In this document: in pieces, positions 1-7,562 of the stretch
Numbering within the stretch: position 1 is the stretch's first letter
Layout: each line of letters opens with the position of its first letter
Assembly: GCA_002371675.1 (NCBI GenBank)
Contig: DFGE01000008.1
Location: 1 to 58,086, forward strand
Source of the DNA: Clostridiales bacterium UBA3758
GTDB lineage: Bacteria > Bacillota > Clostridia > Oscillospirales > Oscillospiraceae
Reading direction: 5' to 3'
Length of the DNA stretch: 58,086 bases
Translations under genes and position numbers: made by a program
The notes under the pieces: model-generated
What the model saw: the letters and a program-made list of their open reading frames with translations, nothing else
The model's database searches: none
What the model was told of the DNA's origin: nothing

Positions 1-18
1 CGTGATTGAAAAGTGGAG

Positions 19-47
19 TTGACATTTCTTGAGCCGGGAGATATCAT
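19..47 (+). promoter_or_regulatory. sigma-A promoter of bioY-birA
   Basis: TTGACA at 19-24 and TATCAT at 42-47 are separated by 17 bp, and a GGAGGA ribosome site lies at 72-77 before the bioY ATG. I could not recognise a clear BirA palindrome around it, although BirA control of bioY is common in Firmicutes. Confidence 0.7.
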
Positions 48-82
48 ACAGGGGATAAAAACAAGACGCACGGAGGAAAAGC

Positions 83-643
83 ATGAAACGAAACACAGCA
101 TCTGATCTGGCCTTCACGGCGATGGGAGCGGCGCTGATCGCCGTCTGCTCCTGGATCTCCGTGCCTGCCTTCCTGCCGAGCCTGGTGCCCTTCACGCTGC
201 AGACCTTCGCCGTCTGCCTCGTGACGGCGGTGCTCGGGCTGCGGCTCGGCGTCTGGAGCGTGGGGATCTATCTGCTGCTCGGCGCGATCGGCGCGCCGGT
301 CTTCGCCGGCTTCAAGGGCGGCTTTGCCGCGCTTCTCGGCACTACGGGTGGCTATCTCGTCGGATTTCTGTTCACGGCTTTGATCGTCGGGCTCGCGGCT
401 GAGCGCATGGGACGGAGTTTTCGCGTACTGCTCCTGGCGATGGCGGCGGGCGTGCTGGCCTGCTATGCCTTTGGCACGGCCTGGTTCGTGCTTGTGTATA
501 CGCGGACGAGCGGCGCAATCGGCGTGGGTACGGCGCTTGCCTGGTGTGTGCTGCCGTATCTGATCCCGGACGCCGTGAAAATCAGCCTGGCGGCGCTCCT
601 GACCGGCAGGATCGCGCCGCTTGTCCGAAGGGGAAGAGCGTGA
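83..643 (+). CDS. bioY: BioY, biotin ECF transporter substrate-binding (S) component
   Basis: A 186-aa integral membrane protein with six predicted hydrophobic segments. It carries the BioY signature region in which 'VPFTLQTFAV' follows the first helix and 'GAIGAPVFAGFKGG' follows the third. BioY binds biotin at the membrane and works alone or with the shared EcfA/A'/T energising module, which is not in this window. Its stop codon overlaps the birA start (TGATG), so the two are co-translated. With no biotin synthesis genes nearby, this looks like a salvage unit. The start is supported by GGAGGA six bases upstream. Confidence 0.93.
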   Translation: MKRNTASDLAFTAMGAALIAVCSWISVPAFLPSLVPFTLQTFAVCLVTAVLGLRLGVWSVGIYLLLGAIGAPVFAGFKGGFAALLGTTGGYLVGFLFTALIVGLAAERMGRSFRVLLLAMAAGVLACYAFGTAWFVLVYTRTSGAIGVGTALAWCVLPYLIPDAVKISLAALLTGRIAPLVRRGRA

Positions 644-1611
644 TGACAAAAGAGCGGGTATGGGAGCAGCTGCGGCAGACTGAAGGCTTCGTGTCCGGCG
701 AAGAAATCGCCGGCAAACTCTCGCTCAGCCGCGCGGCAGTCTGGAAGGCCATCGAACAGCTGCGCGAGGAGGGCTATCGGATCGAATCCGCGCAGAAGCG
801 CGGCTACCGCCTCCTGCCGAGCGACGTGCTGAGCGAGGAGGGCGTTCGGCGTTTCCTGAAAACGAAGGAGATCAAGCCGAAGGTCTATCGCAGTATCGGT
901 TCAACAAACACGGTACTCAAGAGCCTCGCTGCCAACGGCGAACCGACCGGGACCGCGCTGATCGCCGGCGAACAGACGGAGGGACGCGGACGCATGGGGC
1001 GCAGTTTCTATTCGCCGAAGGACTCCGGCCTCTATCTGAGCCTGCTTCTGCGCCCACAGCTCGAGGCTGCGCAGGCTACGCGCATCACCGCCTGCGCAGC
1101 GGTGGCCGCAGCGGAGACGATTGAAGAGCTCTCCGGCAGAAGGACCCAGATCAAATGGGTCAACGACATCTTTCTTGATGACCGTAAGGTCTGCGGGATC
1201 CTGACCGAGGCTTCGGTCGACTGCGAGAGCGGCATGATGCATTACGTCGTCGTCGGCATCGGGATCAACACCCGTGTCCCCGAGGGGGATTACCCGGAGG
1301 AGCTGCGGGGTATCGCCGGGGCAGTCTTCGGCGGACAAACGCCGGATTCCCTCCGCTGCCGACTGGCCGCCGGCGTGCTCGACCGGCTGTGGGGCTACTG
1401 CGCCGCCCTGCCGGAGGAGGACTGCTTTGCGGCCTACCGCGATCGCTCGCTGGTGCTGGGCAAGGCGGTGGAGCTGCTGCTGCCCGGCCGAGAGCCTGAA
1501 CGTGCCGTGGTTCTGGAGCTCGGGCGGGATTATTCGCTGCTCGTGCGCCTCGCGGACGGCAGCATGCGCCGCGTGCAGAGCGGGGAAGTGCGCGTCCGCC
1601 CCGCCGAATAA
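643..1611 (+). CDS. birA: BirA, biotin-[acetyl-CoA-carboxylase] ligase and biotin repressor
   Basis: A 322-aa bifunctional protein. Residues 1-60 form a winged helix-turn-helix (HTH_11), and the rest is the biotin protein ligase catalytic domain. The biotin/ATP loop GRGRMGR is seen, followed by KWVNDIFLDDRKVCGILTE, where the family usually has KWPND. A C-terminal SH3-like segment follows. The enzyme forms biotinyl-AMP and biotinylates carboxylase carrier domains; the HTH lets it repress biotin genes. An upstream in-frame extension to 544 is open but lies inside bioY, so I take the ATG overlapping the bioY stop. Start assignment is firm from coupling. Confidence 0.93.
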   Translation: MTKERVWEQLRQTEGFVSGEEIAGKLSLSRAAVWKAIEQLREEGYRIESAQKRGYRLLPSDVLSEEGVRRFLKTKEIKPKVYRSIGSTNTVLKSLAANGEPTGTALIAGEQTEGRGRMGRSFYSPKDSGLYLSLLLRPQLEAAQATRITACAAVAAAETIEELSGRRTQIKWVNDIFLDDRKVCGILTEASVDCESGMMHYVVVGIGINTRVPEGDYPEELRGIAGAVFGGQTPDSLRCRLAAGVLDRLWGYCAALPEEDCFAAYRDRSLVLGKAVELLLPGREPERAVVLELGRDYSLLVRLADGSMRRVQSGEVRVRPAE

Positions 1612-1664
1612 GCGGCGACTGCATAGGGTTTTTGGGATTTTTTGCGAAAAAACTGTTTTTCCTG

Positions 1665-1693
1665 TGTACAAACGCAAAAAAGTAAGATATACT
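1665..1693 (+). promoter_or_regulatory. promoter of lipoprotein gene
   Basis: TGTACA (1665-1670), 17 bp, TATACT (1688-1693). The same pair of hexamers recurs at 9127-9155. It precedes the lipoprotein start by about 65 bp. Confidence 0.5.
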
Positions 1694-1759
1694 GAATATG
1701 TATAGACAATGGATGGGAATTGTCACCGGAAAGATAAAATGAAAACGAGGAGGTAAAAA

Positions 1760-2605
1760 ATGAAAAAACTTCTTGCAGCGCTTCTGGCGGTCCTGATGCT
1801 GTTCGCACTCGCCGCCTGCGGCTCTTCGGAGCCGGATCCCAATGCCGGCCTGTATACGGCGGACTCTGCCTCAGTTAGCGGCATTACCATTTCTGCAGAT
1901 TCCGCCTACGAGGTGTTTACGATCGAGCTCAAGAGCAACGGCAAAGCGGATATCGTGATCCAGCCGAAGGACGGAGAGAAGCAGAGTAAAACCATGAAGT
2001 GGTCCCTGGAAGGCGGCTCGCTCCTGATTGAGGACAGAGTGGAGAGCTTCAGCGGAACCCTCTCAAACGGTGTAATGGTACTCGAGAATATTGAAAACAG
2101 CGGCGTAAGCGTGACGCTGATCTGCCCCGAGCTGGGCGGCGTCTCCTCTGCCCCCGGCAGCCTGATCGAGACGCCTGCGGCGGCGCCCGCTGTCGAAGCC
2201 CCTGCTTCGACCGCGCAGCTGGAGGTAGGTTCCTACTGGTCCGGCACCATGACCTTCGAAAGCGACAATAACAAGAGCGAGTATGAGACCGGCACCCGTT
2301 CGGTCATCGGTCTGCTGGATGCGGACAGCCAGGGCAACGAGTTCTTCGAGCTCTATGAGGTGACCGATACGGAGCACCCCGTGCTCTCGCTGTATGTCAC
2401 CGTTATGGGCGATCACTTCGTGCCCGTCATCGGCGAAGACGACGCCTGGCTCTTCAACGCCTATCTTGACGAAACCGACGTGGATGACTTCACGCTCTAT
2501 TTCACCAACAATTCCCTGCGCCTCGACGACTATCATTACATCGTCGACGGCAGCGGCTATACGGTGAGCTTCCTGGTCTCGCCCGATCCGACCCTGGGTG
2601 ACTGA
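1760..2605 (+). CDS. lipoprotein, two-domain, unknown function
   Basis: A 281-aa secreted lipoprotein. A Lys-rich start, hydrophobic core and LAAC lipobox place the acylated Cys near residue 20. Two similar-sized beta-rich segments are joined by an Ala/Pro linker around residues 130-150 (PAAAPAVEAPAS). The first begins 'AGLYT' and has a pattern of strands ending 'W.LEGGSLLIE'. The second begins 'LEVGSYWSGTM'. The architecture and several motifs match the lipoprotein at 51786-52601, so the two are probably distant paralogs. GAGGAGG precedes the start. It has its own promoter and terminator. I do not recognise a function. Confidence 0.8.
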   Translation: MKKLLAALLAVLMLFALAACGSSEPDPNAGLYTADSASVSGITISADSAYEVFTIELKSNGKADIVIQPKDGEKQSKTMKWSLEGGSLLIEDRVESFSGTLSNGVMVLENIENSGVSVTLICPELGGVSSAPGSLIETPAAAPAVEAPASTAQLEVGSYWSGTMTFESDNNKSEYETGTRSVIGLLDADSQGNEFFELYEVTDTEHPVLSLYVTVMGDHFVPVIGEDDAWLFNAYLDETDVDDFTLYFTNNSLRLDDYHYIVDGSGYTVSFLVSPDPTLGD

Positions 2606-2641
2606 TTTCCCGCAAGCGCATTTCTGATTGACCCAATACCG

Positions 2642-2669
2642 CCCGGCGGCCCCTGGCCGCCGGGTTTTT
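2642..2669 (+). terminator. intrinsic terminator
   Basis: A 10-bp GC-rich stem (2642-2651 with 2655-2664), three-base loop, followed by TTTTT at 2665-2669. It ends the lipoprotein transcript. Confidence 0.9.
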
Positions 2670-2782
2670 ATGTTCAGCCTGCCTGCTTTGCTGCAAGGCG
2701 GGGGGGAGGAAGGAAGCGGCGCCGCGACAGGGCAAAGGCAGGCTTTTCCCCGCTCTTTTCACATTTTCCTACGCTGCGTCTA

Positions 2783-2811
2783 TTGCAAAGTTCAGCGATT
2801 TCGCTTACAAT
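2783..2811 (+). promoter_or_regulatory. promoter of the suf operon
   Basis: TTGCAA (2783-2788), 17 bp, TACAAT (2806-2811), about 50 bp ahead of sufC. Confidence 0.65.
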
Positions 2812-2863
2812 ATGCTGAGCGAAAGAATACCCCCTGTGGGACCCCAATAAGGAGAAACTACGC

Positions 2864-3592
2864 ATGCTGGAAATCAAAGATCTGAGCTTCACTGTCAATG
2901 AGGACAACCATCAAAAGGACATTATCCACAATCTGAGCCTGACGATAGAAAACGGCAAATTCGTCGTGATCACCGGGCCGAACGGCAGCGGCAAGTCCAC
3001 GCTTGCCCGCCTCATCATGGGCATTGAGAAGCCCATCTCCGGTCAGATCCTGTTCGACGGGACCGACATTACCGAGCTTGACGTCACCGAGCGCGCAAAA
3101 CTCGGCATCAGCTTCGCCTTTCAGCAGCCCGTGCGCTTCAAGGGCATCCGCGTGAAGGATCTGCTGCGCCTGGCTGCCGGGAAGAATCTCTCCGTCGCCG
3201 CCGCCTGCAACTACCTCTCCGAGGTCGGCCTCTGCGCCAGAGATTATATCGACCGCGAGGTCAACTCCTCTCTCTCCGGAGGCGAGCTCAAGCGCATTGA
3301 GATCGCAACGCTGCTCGCCCGCCATACCAAGCTGAGTGTGTTCGACGAGCCCGAGGCCGGCATCGACCTCTGGAGCTTCCAGAACCTCATCCGCATCTTC
3401 GAGAAGATGCGCCGAGAGATCGAGGACAGCTCCATCCTGCTCATCTCGCACCAGGAGCGCATCCTGGAGATCGCAGACGAGATCGTTGTGCTCTCCGGCG
3501 GGCAGATTACCGAGCGCGGCACCCCCGCGGAGATCATGCCGCTGCTCATCGGCCAGAGCGCGCCCGTGAGCGCCTGCCAGAAGCTGCAGTGA
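2864..3592 (+). CDS. sufC: SufC, Fe-S cluster assembly ATPase
   Basis: A 242-aa ABC ATPase. Walker A GPNGSGKST is near residue 40, the Q-loop is in 'FAFQQP', the signature motif is LSGGELKR and Walker B is 'LSVFDEPEAGIDL'. This spacing and the 'GISFAFQQP' region are typical of SufC rather than transporters. SufC powers cluster assembly on the SufB scaffold in the cytosol. It is followed after 13 bp by a single SufB-type gene, with no SufD, SufS or SufU in the window. That two-gene arrangement matches the minimal SMS (SmsCB) system known in archaea and Clostridia. Confidence 0.93.
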   Translation: MLEIKDLSFTVNEDNHQKDIIHNLSLTIENGKFVVITGPNGSGKSTLARLIMGIEKPISGQILFDGTDITELDVTERAKLGISFAFQQPVRFKGIRVKDLLRLAAGKNLSVAAACNYLSEVGLCARDYIDREVNSSLSGGELKRIEIATLLARHTKLSVFDEPEAGIDLWSFQNLIRIFEKMRREIEDSSILLISHQERILEIADEIVVLSGGQITERGTPAEIMPLLIGQSAPVSACQKLQ

Positions 3593-3605
3593 GGAGGAGA
3601 AGACC

Positions 3606-4532
3606 ATGGTAAAGCTTGACGCCATTCAAAAAAGACTCATCGAGGAGATCGCGGACCTGCATTCCGTCCCCTCCGGCGCATACAATTTCCGCGCCAACAG
3701 CCAGCTCGCCGGCCGCAACACCACCGCCAATATCGACATCGTCTCCAAGCCGGACGGCTCCGGTATCGACATTCACATCAAGCCCGGCACAAAGAACGAG
3801 AGCGTGCATATTCCTGTCGTGCTCAGCGAGAGCGGCATCAAGGAGACTGTCTACAACGACTTCTATATCGGCGAGGACAGCGACGTGGTGATCGTAGCCG
3901 GCTGCGGCATCGACAACTGCGGCACGCATGACTCCGAGCATGACGGCATCCACCGCTTCTATGTCGGCAAAAACGCCAAGGTGCGCTACGTTGAGAAGCA
4001 CTACGGCTCGGGCGACGGCAAGGGCCAGCGCATCCTCAACCCTGTGACCGAGTGCTACATGGAAGAGGGCAGCAACATGGAAATGGAGATGGAGCAGATC
4101 AAGGGGGTCGACTCCACCGAGCGCATTACCAGAGCGGAGCTCGCGGCCGACGCGCGCCTTGTCGTCAAGGAACGCCTCATGACCCACGGCAGCCAGAACG
4201 CCGTGAGCGGCTATCAGGTGAACCTCAACGGCGCAGGGGCCACGGCCGACGTCGTGTCCCGCTCTGTCGCGCGGGACGATTCCACCCAGACCTTCAACGC
4301 CCGTATCACCGGCAACGCCCCCTGCAGCGGCCACACCGAGTGCGACTCCATCATCATGGACAACGGCCACATCCTGGCCATCCCCTCGCTGGAGGCCAAC
4401 AACGTTGACGCCATGCTCGTCCATGAGGCGGCCATCGGCAAGATCGCGGGCGACCAGCTCATCAAGCTCATGACCCTCGGCCTTACCGAACAGGAGGCGG
4501 AGGAGCAGATCGTCAACGGCTTCCTGCGCTGA
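3606..4532 (+). CDS. sufB: SufB-type Fe-S cluster scaffold (minimal SmsB form)
   Basis: A 308-aa protein, much shorter than the 450-500 aa SufB of full SUF operons. It has the SufBD beta-helix core and the diagnostic C-terminal block 'LVHEAAIGKIAGDQL' followed by 'GLTEQEAEEQIVNGF'. Candidate cluster ligands are the Cys pair in AGCGIDNCGTH and the Cys residues in NAPCSGHTEC. It probably forms the scaffold with SufC. A GAGGAGGAG site precedes the ATG. The next gene starts one base after its stop, so the three genes look like one operon. Confidence 0.9.
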   Translation: MVKLDAIQKRLIEEIADLHSVPSGAYNFRANSQLAGRNTTANIDIVSKPDGSGIDIHIKPGTKNESVHIPVVLSESGIKETVYNDFYIGEDSDVVIVAGCGIDNCGTHDSEHDGIHRFYVGKNAKVRYVEKHYGSGDGKGQRILNPVTECYMEEGSNMEMEMEQIKGVDSTERITRAELAADARLVVKERLMTHGSQNAVSGYQVNLNGAGATADVVSRSVARDDSTQTFNARITGNAPCSGHTECDSIIMDNGHILAIPSLEANNVDAMLVHEAAIGKIAGDQLIKLMTLGLTEQEAEEQIVNGFLR

Positions 4533-4533
4533 G

Positions 4534-5241
4534 ATGGCAGTAACGATTACGCGAAGCGGCGTCCTCTCCCTCGGGGCGGACGCCGTTGTGCTTGCGCTGG
4601 AGATGACCGGCAGCGCCGCCGCGTGCCCTGCGGGGGAGGAGCTGCTCCGCACCGGCGGCGAGAAGCTTGCTGCCGCGCTGAATGAGGCAAAGTTCGTCGC
4701 TGTCGGGCATGCCGCGGAGCTTCCGGAGAGCGGCCTGCCCGCCGCACATCTGCTCCTCACGGCGACGCCGCGCTACCTGACCGGCAAGGCCAATGAACTG
4801 CTGATCCTCGGCCGCTGCTACGAGGCCGTGTTCTCCCGCGCGGAGAAGCTCGGCTGCCGGAGCATCGCGCTGCCCTTCCTTTCCACGTTCTATTACCGCT
4901 TCCCGCAGAGCGAGGCAGTGGAGATCGCGCGCCGTGCCGCGGAGAAAACGCCGCTGGAGGTTTTCCTCTGCGCCGAGACGGACGCGCTCTGCGACCTGGC
5001 TCGGCAGCCCTATCAGAAGCCGCAGATCGTCTCCTATTTCGGATATTACCGCGACTGCGCCGTATTCACCCTCTCCAACGGCCTCTTTGCGCGCGTGGAT
5101 CTTCGCCCGGAGCGCGTCTTCGCGGATGTCGTGCCCTATGTGGAGGCCTGTTATCAGCGCGGCAACGATCCTGCCCAGCCGCCCCTGCCCGAGGCGGAGA
5201 TCGCGCGCCTGCGCCGAATCTACGAAGAGAGCGAGCTTTGA
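4534..5241 (+). CDS. degenerate macro-domain-like protein, unknown function
   Basis: A 235-aa soluble protein. Residues 1-155 follow the macro-domain plan: an early 'LGADAVVLALE' stretch aligns to the VDAIVNAAN motif, and 'LGRCYEAVFSRAEKLGCRSIALPFLST' aligns to the conserved CY...A..G..SIAFP.IST block. The ADP-ribose-binding residues are lost, with LALE in place of NAAN and STFYYRFP in place of STGIYGYP. The C-terminal 80 residues are novel to me. It starts one base after the sufB stop, which suggests co-translation and a role linked to Fe-S assembly. Macro fold assignment is by eye only. Confidence 0.65.
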   Translation: MAVTITRSGVLSLGADAVVLALEMTGSAAACPAGEELLRTGGEKLAAALNEAKFVAVGHAAELPESGLPAAHLLLTATPRYLTGKANELLILGRCYEAVFSRAEKLGCRSIALPFLSTFYYRFPQSEAVEIARRAAEKTPLEVFLCAETDALCDLARQPYQKPQIVSYFGYYRDCAVFTLSNGLFARVDLRPERVFADVVPYVEACYQRGNDPAQPPLPEAEIARLRRIYEESEL

Positions 5242-5273
5242 CGCCCCAATGACAGGTCCAATAAGAAGTTTAG

Positions 5274-5309
5274 GAACCCGCTCAAAGGCAATTGCCTCAG
5301 AGCGGGTTC
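5274..5309 (+). terminator. hairpin, probable terminator of the suf operon
   Basis: A perfect 10-bp stem (5274-5283 with 5300-5309) whose 16-base loop contains a second palindrome, GGCAATTGCC, at 5287-5296. The following bases, TTGTGAT, are only partly T-rich. Confidence 0.5.
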
Positions 5310-5384
5310 TTGTGATAGAATAAATGGCAGAAAGATATATCCGGGCTTTCGGCATTCAGAGAGGAAAGAAAGGGCGGTTCGATC

Positions 5385-6533
5385 ATGGCAAAGATCCGGG
5401 GAGAATCCAAACTCAGCTTTTTTGAGGCCACGAGTATCATCGTCGGGCACGGTGTGGGTTCCGGTATCCTGGCGGTACCCTACCTCGCGGGACGCAACAG
5501 CCTTGTGTCCATTCTGCTGATCCTCTGCTTCTGCTATCTGTTTAATCTCCTGCTGCATTTGATCATTGCGGAGTTGAGCTACAACAACGGCGGCGCGCAG
5601 TTCATCACCTGCTTTGACCGCGAGCTCTTCTCCGGCAGGCTCAAGCAGGTCTTCACCTGGCTGGCCTTCGCGCTGCTGGGGCTGTCAGTCCTGGTGAATG
5701 TGAGCGGCTTTCTGACCGGCGCAGCAGCCGTGTTCCGTTCCTGGTTCGGTCTCAACAGCACCTGGGGCATCCTGCTGTTCTATGTGATCGGTGCAGGCGT
5801 CGTCTTCGCGGGCATGAAGCTCGTCGGTATCTGTGAGAAGCTCGCCGTCAGCTCCATGCTGGCCGTCATCGGTATCCTCTTTGTCGCGGTCCTGCTGCGG
5901 CCGCTGCAGCCGCTGCCGCGCAGCGGCGAGGGGCCGAACGCCGCGCTCGCGCTGCTCGGCATCGTCAGCTTTTCCCTCTCCGCGGTCATGAGTACGCCCC
6001 AGGTCGTGAAGGGTCTGGAAGGGGACGTGAAGAAGATCCGGCTTGCCATCGCCGCCGGCCTTGCCATCAACCTTTTGCTGATCTTTCTCGTCACCCTGAT
6101 GACCCTGCTCGGCGTAGGCAGGGATATCACGGAGGACGGCGCGCTGGTAGACCTGGCCGGAAAGCTCGGCGGCTGGGTGAGCGTCGTCGGTTACGTGTTC
6201 ACGCTGCTGGCGCTGGCCACCTCCTTCTGGGCGAACACCCTCAACCTGCGCGACATCGTGCATGAGCAGACGAAGTGGAGCGTGCACATCAGCTGGCTCG
6301 CGGCGTCGCTGCCCTGCCTGCTGTTGGCGCTCTTCCACCTTGCAAGCTTTGTTGGCTTCACGCGCTATGCCAGCGCCATCCAGGTCGTCACCGGCCTCGG
6401 CATCATCTGGGCCTACGGTCTCAGCCGCAAGCGTACCGGCCGCAGCGACATTGTCGGCGTGTTCGGAAAGCTGCCGTTCCAGCTGCTTGTGCTGCTGTGC
6501 ACGCTGTTGGCGACGGTCGGCGCGATGCTGTGA
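5385..6533 (+). CDS. amino-acid permease, HAAAP/APC superfamily
   Basis: A 382-aa integral membrane protein with about eleven hydrophobic segments. The N-terminal 'FEATSIIVGHGVGSGILAVPY' is the broken first helix (G-S/T-G-I-L) of LeuT-fold carriers. The overall pattern resembles the aromatic and hydroxy amino-acid permease family, which are proton or sodium symporters. Substrate cannot be read from sequence. The stop overlaps the Shine-Dalgarno site of the next gene (GAGGAG at 6532-6537), so the permease and the hydrolase downstream are probably co-expressed. Confidence 0.8.
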   Translation: MAKIRGESKLSFFEATSIIVGHGVGSGILAVPYLAGRNSLVSILLILCFCYLFNLLLHLIIAELSYNNGGAQFITCFDRELFSGRLKQVFTWLAFALLGLSVLVNVSGFLTGAAAVFRSWFGLNSTWGILLFYVIGAGVVFAGMKLVGICEKLAVSSMLAVIGILFVAVLLRPLQPLPRSGEGPNAALALLGIVSFSLSAVMSTPQVVKGLEGDVKKIRLAIAAGLAINLLLIFLVTLMTLLGVGRDITEDGALVDLAGKLGGWVSVVGYVFTLLALATSFWANTLNLRDIVHEQTKWSVHISWLAASLPCLLLALFHLASFVGFTRYASAIQVVTGLGIIWAYGLSRKRTGRSDIVGVFGKLPFQLLVLLCTLLATVGAML

Positions 6534-6543
6534 GGAGCGCGGC

Positions 6544-7455
6544 GTGAAGAAGCTTGCCCGTGTCCTCTGCGCCGCCGCTCCGGCGCTCTCCGCCGCGTTT
6601 TTGGCGGAGGAGCTCTATGCATATGTGTTCCTGCGCCGAGGCTCCCCGCTCCTGGCGCGGTTTCTGGACAAGAAGGGGCATGAGAAGGCCTACTATATCG
6701 CCCGTGACAGCGCCGCGGCGCGGCTGCGGCTGGCTCCCTGCGAGCGCTGGGAGCTCCGCTCGGCGCGCGGTGAGCGTCTGCAGGGCTTTTATTATCCGAC
6801 AGGCGCGCAGGGGCGTCGCGTCGCCTTCCTTCTCCACGGTTACCGCTCGGAGCATGTGGAGACAGCCGGCCTCTATTACGACTACTACGCCTCACGAGGC
6901 TTCGATCTCTTCTGCTGCGATCACGCGGCGCACGGGGAGAGCGAGGGCAGCGTGATCGGCTTCGACCTCTATGAAAGCGAGGACTGTCTGCGATGGCTCG
7001 ACGAGCTGATCGCCCGCTTCGGGCCGGAGACGCAGATCGTGCTGCACGGCTTCTCCATGGGGGCGGCTACGGTGATGAAGATGAGCGCACGCTGCCCCGA
7101 AAACGTCCGTTTTCTCGTGGAGGACAGCGGCTTCCTGGACGCGCGGCGGCAGCTGCGCGGGCAGCTCGGCGCTGCCTTTGCACCGCTCGCGGCGCTCCAC
7201 AGGCTCCTCGCCTTCGACCTCGCGGAGACGGACGTGCGCGCCTCCCTCACGCAGAGCAGAATCCCGCTGCTCGTCGTGCATGGGATGCAGGATTCCAGCG
7301 TTCCCTTCGATAATGCCCCGGAGATCTATGCCCTGTACACAGGAGAGAAGGATTCACTCTTCTCTGAAAAGGCGAGGCACATTGAGACCATGTGGTGCGA
7401 GCGCGGGGCCTATGAGGAAAAGCTCGACGGTATGATCCGCCGTTACGTCCGTTGA
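6544..7455 (+). CDS. alpha/beta hydrolase, membrane-anchored serine hydrolase
   Basis: A 303-aa protein starting at GTG, 10 bp after the permease stop with GAGGAG just upstream. An N-terminal hydrophobic helix (residues 5-25) is a signal anchor. The hydrolase core has the oxyanion motif LLHGY, nucleophile elbow HGFSMG, acid in 'VVHGMQDSSVPF' and a C-terminal His in 'KARHIET'. This arrangement is that of the BEM46/YfhR/FrsA-like group of carboxyl-ester hydrolases. The substrate is unknown. A longer open frame upstream lies inside the permease gene and has no ribosome site. Confidence 0.8.
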   Translation: MKKLARVLCAAAPALSAAFLAEELYAYVFLRRGSPLLARFLDKKGHEKAYYIARDSAAARLRLAPCERWELRSARGERLQGFYYPTGAQGRRVAFLLHGYRSEHVETAGLYYDYYASRGFDLFCCDHAAHGESEGSVIGFDLYESEDCLRWLDELIARFGPETQIVLHGFSMGAATVMKMSARCPENVRFLVEDSGFLDARRQLRGQLGAAFAPLAALHRLLAFDLAETDVRASLTQSRIPLLVVHGMQDSSVPFDNAPEIYALYTGEKDSLFSEKARHIETMWCERGAYEEKLDGMIRRYVR

Positions 7456-7491
7456 GGGGACAGAACACAGAGAAATCCCGTGAACAGCATT

Positions 7492-7527
7492 AAGGACCTG
7501 GGACGGCATCTGCCGTCCCAGGTCCTT
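7492..7527. terminator. bidirectional hairpin between convergent genes
   Basis: A perfect 17-bp stem (7492-7508 with 7511-7527) with a two-base loop between the hydrolase (+) and the permease (-). T-runs are absent, so termination strength is uncertain. Confidence 0.55.
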
Positions 7528-7562
7528 GTGACAGGGGGCTTTCCTGTCGGAAATGCTCCCGG

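Noticed and set aside
544..642. N-terminal extension of BirA
   Set aside because: The extension is inside bioY and lacks a ribosome site; the ATG overlapping the bioY stop gives the standard BirA start.
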